26,062 bases of DNA, from the NCBI GenBank assembly GCA_000969725.1, contig JXSR01S073483.1; one strand, 5' to 3'. This stretch comes from Ophiothrix spiculata (lineage: Eukaryota > Echinodermata > Ophiuroidea > Amphilepidida > Ophiotrichidae). Made by a program: the position numbers and the translations under genes. Positions 18,131-26,062 of this stretch are shown in pieces. The notes under the pieces were generated by a model. It did not search any database. It saw nothing but the letters and a program-made list of their open reading frames with translations, and had not been told where the DNA came from. How positions within the stretch are numbered: the first letter of the stretch is position 1; every line of letters starts with the position of its first letter.

Positions 18131-18370
18131 TTAAGGGGGGGGGGGGGGGAGCACATTACTCAATTTTACGGTTTTGCAAATTTATTTTGTACCATAACTT
18201 TTGAACAAAGTGCTTAAAGTTAATATCACCATATCATGTTCCTTTTGAAAATTCCTTTCTGGAAATGTATACTTTTGTTAACTTAAAGCACTTTGTTCAA
18301 AAGTTATGGAACAAAATAAATTTGCAAAAACGTAAAATTGAGTAACATGCTTCCCCCCCCCCCCCCTTAA
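18131..18370. repeat. Near-perfect ~240-bp foldback with poly-G/poly-C ends and TTAA borders
   Basis: The left arm is TTAA plus 15 G, then AGCACATTACTCAATTTTAC and on to AAGTGCTTAAAGTTAA (to about 18223). The right arm (about 18278-18370) is its reverse complement with only a few differences, ending in 14 C plus TTAA. The loop is about 54 bases. An RNA through it would form roughly 90 bp of duplex. It could be a foldback/MITE with TTAA target sites. Confidence 0.88.
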
Positions 18371-20410
18371 ACCCATCATGTAGCCTAACAAAGGAATAAA
18401 CTGAACATAATGGTTGTTCTATGGACAAGTATCAGCTATATTATAGTATGTTAGACCATAGTAAGTGTAAGAACTACAAATTTCCTCAAAATACCCCTTA
18501 TGGCAATATTTTTGCCTAAGGTATGATGCGTAAATAACCCTGTGTCCGAAAGAAATATTTTGAGCCATAATCACCAAAATGCTTTTTTGGTGTTTGTCGG
18601 GTAGAGTTGGTTTGATTTTTATGGACAATGTTCAACTCAAAGTTATCAGATTGCATGTTGTATATGTCTTGTAAAAATGAAACTAATAGCCAAGTTGTTC
18701 AATCATACTGAAAATGATATATTGCAACATAATATCAATTCTGTTGAGTTTTGAAGCAAGATGAAGTTTGCAAATAAATATGTGTATAAAAAGTATTTAG
18801 ATAGTCAAGATTTTTATTTGTTTGTGTTAATAAATATATACTGCTAAAGATCAAAAACAACACTGTTGCAACACATTACGTACTTTTAACCCGTACGTGG
18901 CGCACATATCCTAAAAGCTCCTAGTGAGATTACAAGTTTACTTGGCATAAGAGTTATATGATTATAACTGTTAAGCCCTTTCATCTTTTGTCATGTGTGT
19001 CCGAGAAAGCAAAGGATTTACAGTGAAAAAAATGAACAGCGATTTTGTCATTTCGTTTTATAAATGATTAAATTTGAATAGAACTGAGAAGTCGGGTATT
19101 CCATGCCTTTATCAGGTATCTATCGGTGTGATTTCTATAGGGGGAATCTGAGCGTCATGAGGTGACAATATATGCATTGATCAAATTTCGGCAATTTTTT
19201 ATGCCGATTCAAAATATTAAAGCTTTCTTTTAAATGCCTGCAAAGTATCATTCAAAAAAGAGGGAGCCAAAATACAAAGATTAAATAAAATCTAGGATTG
19301 TCTACTGAAAATGAAAGCAATTCCTGATCTTAAGATACATTCTTCTTGGTTTCACCTTTAAATAGAGGACATAATCCTTATTGCATGTTCTTTGAAAATG
19401 TGTTAAAAGTATTATAAACAAAGTTTACCAGCTTAATAACTCAGTAATAGTGTACGGGCACATATTCAGAGTGTGTCCAAATTATCCACAATGCACCACA
19501 TTATTATGGAAGACCAGCATCAAGTAATGCCAGGGTTTTCACCCCATCAGGGAAATCAAGAATAATTATTTTTCTTTTTTTTCCAGGCAGGGAATTTGAA
19601 AAGAAATGCCTCAAATCAGGGAAAAATTCAGGGAATTTAGATAGTCCCAAAAATCAAAATAGTCAGTGAGACTCTTAAATTTTGTTGCATATAAAACAAA
19701 TATTGTAAACGAACACCAGGCCTTCCGAGACCAAGACTTTCATCATCCGGGACCGAGCCCAAATTAGTTGAAATAATCATGGAGTTTTGAGACTTTATCA
19801 GGGAAATATAAGGGAAAAATCAGAGAATATTATTTTCATGAAATGCTAGCAGGTCGGACAATGTCTCCTTGTTTACTGGGACAAGACATTTTACTCTAAT
19901 TACTCCATGGTACGGAAGTCATATAAAAACCATTGGATCCCTGTGTAAATGTTCCTTTTTAGCGCTGCATACAGCTGTATACCTGGTGAGTCAATATTTT
20001 AGCATATAGACACTACTATTTGTTGACCAATATATTTCTTGAATGTGTACACCAAGGAGAGGCTCAAGTCGAAAAAATAGACACAGGCCATTTATATTGA
20101 AATCAAACAATGACTTTAGTGACTACTGCGTGGATGCTACCGTCCAAGTGTTCAAGAATATAATATGATAAAACAATATCAGTGTTTCTAGTTTCAAATT
20201 TTCATGTAATTTTGTTAGCCAAAAAATGCTTAACGTGGTCGGTTTTGTTTTATATAAAGATAAAGTTGGTATGCGATTGTTAGCAGTATGTTCATAAAGC
20301 AGTGTCCATTAGGCATACGTTCAACATGTGAAACATTTGTATAAAAAGTGTATGTTAGCCCTATGTGTAAGCTCCATGAGGATTTTGTATCCAGATTTTA
20401 AAATGTTAAC
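18371..20410. other. Intergenic DNA, no gene recognised
   Basis: AT-rich, without a credible exon. Around 19525-19830 the motif TCAGGGAAAT/TCAGGGAAAAAT recurs at least four times, suggesting a diverged dispersed repeat. Near 19131, ATTTCTATAGGGGGAATCTGA resembles ATTTTTATAGGGGAATCTGA at 7812, hinting at another shared repeat. Confidence 0.5.
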
Positions 20411-20650
20411 TATTGTTGTTTCAAATAATTCTCGGACACGAAAATTTTGAGCCTTGCGTAACACAATTGCGTGTGCATTTTACGCGAGTACCCAACGCTT
20501 TCCAGGCACGCGCGATGTCGCGGCACTGTAGATTACTGATTGGAAATGATGTTGCGTACTTCCCGGTGTCCCGTTCTTCTCACAACTTGTGGATACGCGG
20601 TGGCTGCGTTCAGAAATCATGCTCATGTCCGAAATTTATTTGAAACAATA
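20411..20650. mobile_element. MITE-like element, 240 bp, CpG-rich
   Basis: TATTGTTGTTTCAAATAATT-CTCGGACACG at the left matches the reverse complement of CATGTCCGAAATTTATTTGA-AACAATA at the right, apart from a 3-base indel and a few substitutions. The interior has high CpG (GCACGCGCGATGTCGCGGCAC) unlike flanking DNA, which keeps a 76-codon frame open; that frame is taken as spurious because it spans the element end to end. Confidence 0.72.
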
Positions 20651-21014
20651 ATAGGAAAATACACAAGTCAGTAACATTATTAATAAAAAGAACACCACAT
20701 ACCCTTCAACATCTTTATTTCACAAAATAGTTCCATTTGGGGGTTTACACTGTCATATTTTTCTGTATGTTATACAGAGCAATTTCTTAAAAAAACTTAC
20801 ATTCTCAAAATATCTTGTTCTGAAAAACATACTTATTCATGCAAAAACATACTTAGTTGAAAATAAACAGTATTCATTCCAGTATTTGCCCCTATTTCAA
20901 TATATGGTACTTTAAAAATATTATCCATCAAAAAAGGCTAAAACAAGCAAAAATGCATCCGAAAGTCTACCACAAATGTCACTTCAAATAGTCGATGGCT
21001 TCTTACCTGTAACA

Positions 21015-21343
21015 TACAGACTCTCAAAATATCCGCTTAGATACCAACTGTACAAGCGTTGGTATTGATTTCATTAACTGACGCATAAATAACACCATTG
21101 CAATTATTGCTACATTTTGCACTGTGCGAAAAATGAAATTTGCAACTTTTTTTAATTGACCTCGAGGGGTTTAAAAGTTCATAACTTCATTCTTTTTCAG
21201 TCAATTGTCAGAAATATGGGTGTCAAAAGAAAGCTGAAATTCCAGCGCTTGTACACATAATCTTCAAATTACGTTTGCGAGTTCAATATTTGCTTACGAG
21301 CCATTTTTTTCGAGGTGAGGCGATACTTTTTTGGGAGTCTGTA
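21015..21343. mobile_element. TIR element, ~329 bp, TACAGACTCYCAAAA ends
   Basis: TACAGACTCTCAAAA (21015-21029) matches the reverse complement of TTTTGGGAGTCTGTA (21329-21343) with one mismatch. A further weak match inward (ATCCGC/GGCGAT) is seen. Interior non-coding. TA at each end fits a TA-targeting element. Confidence 0.55.
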
Positions 21344-21698
21344 CAGTAAAAATATAAATGTCTACCACATGCCACTTTTGTTTTGTATGAACATGCAAAC
21401 TTCACCAAAACACAAAGACCAAGTAAAATAGCATTATGCCACAAGAATCTGAAAGTGTGTAGGTACTCGACAAATATTGACTGCTTTTAACGAACATGGT
21501 TGAAATTATGGTCCCAAAATAGTCTCTGTTACTATTTCAGTTACTTCAACGCTTCAATATTGAAGTTTAACAAAAAGCATGATTTTAACAAAACAGGTTT
21601 GGGAGCAGACACAGGTAGAACACCCCACAATTATAAACTGACTGCAACTGCACATACAGGTAGACTCTTCTGTACATGAAACAGATGGTTTAATGTTG

Positions 21699-21766
21699 AT
21701 CTGGGAATTGAACCTAAGACCAATGTGTGCAAGGTGAGAGTGATAACTACTACAACACAGTGCTCC
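21699..21766 (-). pseudogene. tRNA-Val-like relic (SINE head or tRNA pseudogene)
   Basis: On the minus strand, GTAGTAGTTATCACTCTCAC and, after CCTTGCACAC, GGTTCAATTCC follow the tRNA-Val plan: D-arm TAGT-GTTATCAC, anticodon arm, then a perfect box B (21704-21714). The anticodon position would read TGC. Stems are imperfect, so a functional tRNA is unlikely. Confidence 0.6.
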
Positions 21767-23211
21767 TCAAAACCAAGCTATATATGCTGCAAAGCAAAAT
21801 TTACTTAAAGCTGAAATTTGAGATTGCTGAGAGCGTAAAATGTCAACGATGTCCTGAATAAAACAAGTCAAAATTTCATTAAGTCAAAATGTATTGACAT
21901 ATTTATTCTAGGGGGAAGAATAAATAAATAGTCACTAGTTTTTTTCATCATCTTTTTAGCAAAAAATGATAACCTTACAGATTACAATCTCTGAGTGCAT
22001 TTATAGGTGCTTTCGAAATTTACTGGCTGCAGTAATTTGATAGATTTTAAACTATTACCACCATTTTAGTTTAGGCGCATTGTAAACTATTGTTTGAGTT
22101 TGGGTCATTGACTATAGCTTAAATCATGCAGAGCTTGTGATTTTATTTCTTGAATGCGAAAGTCGTGAGCTTAGACATGGACAGTCACCACATAAACTAT
22201 GAACACTTGGTACCGTTTAAGCTTTCAAGAATTAAATGCACAAATAATATGATCTTGTAGTCACCAAATAACACAGAGGGTGTATAAATACATAATGGTA
22301 TAGGATCTATCCCTCTCAAACCAATTTGAAGGGTTGTTTATTATTGGAATGAATATGGCACCACTTCAAAAAAAAAAAATTCAAAACCTCACCCAGTACT
22401 ACTGGTACACTGCAAATGTCTGGTTTGCAAATATTTAAACTTCACAACAAAACTTTAAGCAACACCAACAAATGTGACCGGCCATATCAATATTACCTTA
22501 AGGACGGCATGGTAAATTACGTGATACGGGCCATTGAAGCTGAGCATAGTCAAAAATCACGTCCAAGGTCCAATTTCTAATTTCATCAGAACCGTTGGCT
22601 TTGAAGTGTATTTTATTATATTTGAGACCGTCCTGCTCAAACTAGCCGTAAATGCAGCCTCTTGCCATTTTCACTTTTTTAAATATTTGCAAAGACCGAT
22701 GTTATAAGGATTAAAATATAATGACACCTCAATGAACTTCACTCAATTTCCAGAAGTCAAGTTATGGTCCGTCAAAGGTTGCAGGAAGGAAACATGTATA
22801 ACTGAGATAGGTTCAAAGATCAGTAAGTCCTATATTTTCTGTTGCTTGTTCTCAGACATATTTCAATTTTCCAATCACTTTCTACAAATGACACTTTGCT
22901 GGTGTTTTGAAGTAAGCACAACGATTGTAAATCTGACAAAAAATTAAATTTCGGCAAATTCTGCACTTGACATGTATTTTCACCTGTAACACAAAATGAA
23001 GTTTGCTGCATTTACAGCTCGTTTGAGATGGATGGTCACATTTATCAGGTTCTATATAACATCCAAAACATTAGAAGAATGTGTTAAAAATCATGATAAA
23101 ATTTTCAATTCAAATTTTACTCAGTACAAAAACTTCAAACTTGATTTTCTCAGAACTAGTTTTCCGAATCAGCCTGATGCCTTTTAACAATTTGGATGTA
23201 ACATTGTAACC
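21767..23211. other. Intergenic DNA, nothing identified
   Basis: AT-rich with A/T runs (for example 22367-22379). Short open frames near 22732-23187 have no family resemblance, no codon bias I can see, and overlap on both strands. Confidence 0.55.
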
Positions 23212-23335
23212 GAACATCCAATAACCAATACCAAGATGTAATTTTAAAGCTTAAAATCTCAGCTTTCAGATAATACCAAAATATCAGTTTTAATTTTTGG
23301 ACCTTTAAGGTACCTTTCGATATGTCGGGTCACAA
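23212..23335 (+). repeat. Dispersed 124-bp repeat, copy 2
   Basis: GAACATCCAATAACCAATAC through GGTACCTTTCGATATGTCGG-GTCACAA. Same orientation and span as the copy at 12589-12712. The flanks differ, so the shared unit ends near CACAA. Confidence 0.8.
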
Positions 23336-23807
23336 ATAGTACAAGCAATCTGAAATTCAAAAATAAAAATCTTGTGTATCTGAACCAGTCGCCATCATAA
23401 AGGTCATTTCACAGTAGCTGTCAAGATTGTAGTTGGTAGCTGTATTACAACCACATATTTTCAATTTTGAGCACCTAAAATAATTTTTAGAGTTCTACTC
23501 TGATTAAAGAATTAGCTTTAACATAAAGAGGGTTAAGTGCTACAAGGCTTATCTGCATAACAATAATCCCTAGGTCAGAAGTTTTCAATTAAATTTGTTG
23601 GCGGGCCATTAAGGCCAAACGCCAGTTCAAAAATACGTCTAGGAGGGCTAAATTAAGACCTTTTTAAATGCTTTTCCTATATACATCTGTATTCCAAAGG
23701 CGATCAAAGGGCAAAATAAAAGTAGGGCCGCTATTTGAGAAAGCCTGACCTAGGTCAAGAGTTCAAAGACTTCATGGAAGTACCAGTTTACACCTGATTG
23801 TTTTTCC

Positions 23808-23892
23808 AGATGAACGATTCAATTACACCATTCATCTTGAAGACCTATCAGGTCTTGGAACTCTTCTGACCTTAGGATTGTTGTTACACATA
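23808..23892 (+). repeat. Direct repeat A flanking a TIR element
   Basis: AGATGAACGATTCAATTACA... to TCTGACCTTAGGATTGTTG-TTACACATA. Its partner at 24873-24964 has the same order with minor changes. Contains a GAAGACCTATCAGGTCTTG near-palindrome. Confidence 0.8.
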
Positions 23893-24862
23893 TATGGTGG
23901 CATTTCATTAGGTGGGTATGCTAAAAAGGTGGTGTTGTTACATTTTTTCCTGTGTTCTCGAACTTAATTTGATGTAAATTCACTATTCCTTGGCCTATTG
24001 ACTTGTTTAATGTCTCATTTAAAAGCTTACACTTTCTGCTATTTGTGGCAGTAATTTGACCTTCATGGGTTACATAATTTAGGAGAGACAAGGGTTTGAA
24101 CTTGACAGTACAAGGGTGGTGGTGCCTAAGGATGCGGTGCCTACGGATGCGGTAGATACCCAAATTGAGACAATATCGCCATTTTGGAAGGTTTGACACT
24201 GCTGGAACATTCACAAATGGATTCTGTGACCTCAAATACATACAGATAGTCACTAACATGGCTAAAAATTGGTATATGATTACAGTAATTGGCAAATTTA
24301 TCATTTTTAGACTTTCCTCAGACCCCCTCCCCCCTCGATCAGTTTTTTGGGCACCACCTTCTCATTTTTTGTCCGATTTTGACAAATTTGGTGTCAAAAT
24401 TTTTAGGGGATCAAGCTGCATCAAATAAGAATTAGGACAGAATGATTTGAACATCACCATTGTCTCCCCGTGTATAGCCCGCCTCTAATTAATTGAAGGT
24501 CATCAACACCAAGACCCTAAGGGGTCTGTTTCAAGTTAAATGCATCTAAGTAACTATTAAAGTGTTTAAAACATATCCTGAAAAAATGAACTGTTTACCA
24601 TTAATCATTACAATTTATGACTTGCATTAGTAAAAACAGGCAATTTTGAGAAAAACGTGTTTGAAAATTACAGTTTGCATTGCCGTCTATGGAGTAATTA
24701 ACCATTGATTAGCTCATTATGCCAATAAAAAGGTGTTATTTTGCTAAAAAGTTACTTGAATAGAAAGAGATCAATAATATTAACATCATATCAAACAATT
24801 GTTTTTTTGACCATTTTGATCATGTAACACATTTTTGACCCACCTCATGAAATGCCACCATA
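23893..24862. mobile_element. TIR element, 970 bp, between direct repeats
   Basis: TATGGTGGCATTTCATTAGG plus TGGG (23893-23916) and the reverse complement of 24839-24862 agree at 23 of 24 positions. Borders read ACATA-TATGGTGG and CCACCATA-TAGG, consistent with a TA target. The interior contains a short GGATGCGGT duplication (about 24131-24151) and C-rich CCCCCTCCCCCCT (about 24323), but no transposase frame. Confidence 0.78.
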
Positions 24863-24872
24863 TAGGTCTTCG

Positions 24873-24964
24873 AGATGAATGATTCAATTACACCATTCAT
24901 CTTGAAGACCTACCAGGTCTTGAACTCTTCTGACCTTAGGATTGTTGATTGTTGTACACATATA
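24873..24964 (+). repeat. Direct repeat B flanking the same TIR element
   Basis: AGATGAATGATTCAATTACA... CTCTTCTGACCTTAGGATTG, then GTTGATTGTTGTACACATATA. It lies 11 bp beyond the TIR element's right end. Together with copy A it suggests a ~95-bp tandem duplication split by the element. Confidence 0.8.
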
Positions 24965-26062
24965 CAGCCTTGCTCAATCCTCAAAAGTTGTTTTAAAATA
25001 CTTTTTAGTATCGCTTTTTTCCAAAAATTCATATGTAAAAATACATGGGAAAATACATATTATCAAAGAAATTAAGCACATCTATCTCATGGACAATCTC
25101 TCAAATTTGCAATACCTCCAAATCATATGTCCAATTTTTATATTTATGGAATGTAAAGTTACATCTACTCTAAATTGTTAATTAATTATGTATGTAGCAC
25201 ATCGATAACAACATATGACAATATGTATGTAGCACATCGTATACAACATATGACAATAGCATTTTGGTGGATGTTTTATGGTATACCATTACAACAATTA
25301 GTTCACATGTTCACTAGAATACTAAAGCAGACATGAATTTAGAAGTACAGATTACATGAGTGACACCAACACTGGCTGCAAAATTCCCTTTCAATATATA
25401 TTCTGTCTTTGTTATATTAAAATGAAGTCATTTTTCAGACCTTCACTCTGCAAAAACAAAATCCTGTAAAACCATTACATTAACAACCATAACATTTTTA
25501 GTTAGAGCCTGCAGCATGTTTCAACAACCTACTGCAACAATTTTGCTTAATTAATTTGTAGCGGCAGTGTGCAAAAATGCAACAACATGGCTATCTATAC
25601 AGAGTGCAGATGCATATATCCATAAGACACAGGGCATCTTGACTTTGGCTAAATGGGCATCGGATCCAGATCTGATGCCCAGATCAGATGCCTTTCTAAC
25701 TTCAATTTTGATTTTCATTTAGTGCAAATATAAGCATACTTGTCCTGAACTGTAACATCGCTTATATCACGGGCGATGCATGGAAAATTTGAAAGAGTAT
25801 TTAGCAACTTTAGTAGATATTGATAACCCATATTACATACTTTATTCCTATGAGGCTATACTCTATTGGTGCTACCAATTGGTAACTTACCAAATATGAG
25901 ATATGGCTTTTCATAAATTTAAGCGCTCAAGTACATTCTACAGCACACTGTGCTATGATTTTTAGCATCAAGCAATGAGTTGGACATAAATAATATAAAT
26001 TACCATATACATATGTACATCTGGTATTACGCATTAATTTACTTAATTCAATTTAAATAATT
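24965..26062. other. Intergenic DNA to window end
   Basis: AT-rich, no credible exon. Holds the 35-bp tandem duplication at 25187-25256 and a small GGGCATC/GATGCCC hairpin with BamHI- and BglII-like palindromes GGATCC and AGATCT at 25655-25680. Confidence 0.55.
25187..25256 (+). repeat. 35-bp tandem duplication
   Basis: TATGTATGTAGCACATCGAT-AACAACATATGACAA is followed at once by a copy differing by two bases (TATACAACATATGACAA). Confidence 0.9.

Noticed and set aside
20700-20720. AATAAA on the minus strand as evidence for a minus-strand gene ending here
   Set aside because: No minus-strand exon is visible between here and the window end, and AATAAA is frequent by chance in AT-rich DNA.
23921-24304. 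127-residue minus-strand open frame
   Set aside because: Lies inside the 23893-24862 TIR element and has no transposase-like motifs or other recognisable features.
1-26062. CRISPR array, operon or defence-type system
   Set aside because: No regular direct repeats with unique spacers and no clustered prokaryotic genes; GT-AG introns show eukaryotic DNA.

Overview
The window is a piece of an animal nuclear genome carrying most of one split gene, CDC37, which encodes the kinase-targeting co-chaperone of Hsp90. Eight coding exons on the + strand, all with GT-AG introns, run from 1786 to a TGA stop at 15751-15753. They encode about 337 residues and line up without gaps against human CDC37 from about residue 57 to the C-terminus. 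The first ~57 residues, including the CK2-site N-terminus, are not in the window and must lie upstream of base 1. I recognise no second protein-coding gene. The other open frames are short, have no family resemblance, and many coincide with repeats.

The organism is most likely a marine invertebrate deuterostome (echinoderm, hemichordate or cephalochordate). This is inference from the AT-rich sequence, 0.6-3 kb introns packed with short inverted-repeat elements, tRNA-derived repeats, a TTAGGG-type tract, and a CDC37 protein closer to the vertebrate form than to fungal ones. I cannot name the species.

Layout. 1-1785: upstream intron, with an 18-bp palindrome containing an NRF1-type core and a minus-strand tRNA-like sequence followed by an oligo-T run. 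1786-15753: CDC37 exons, with introns holding elements with terminal inverted repeats (TIRs) at 1892-2679, 3377-4737 (enclosing two 214-bp elements), 6866-7248, 8556-8743, 11208-11734 and 14253-15126. They also hold a tandem tRNA-like repeat (5965-6294), a TTAGGG-like tract (8421-8446) and a 503-base assembly gap (12086-12588). 15754-26062: 3' UTR and intergenic DNA, with inverted-repeat elements at 16456-16587, 17358-17649, 20411-20650, 21015-21343 and 23893-24862, a near-perfect ~240-bp foldback (18131-18370), a tRNA-Val-like relic (21699-21766) and a 35-bp tandem duplication (25187-25256).

I did not find an undescribed multi-gene system. The unusual content is the density and variety of non-autonomous elements around one housekeeping chaperone gene, including a repeat copy ending about 37 bp before the last exon's splice acceptor. 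Repeat coordinates were read by eye and may be off by a few bases.
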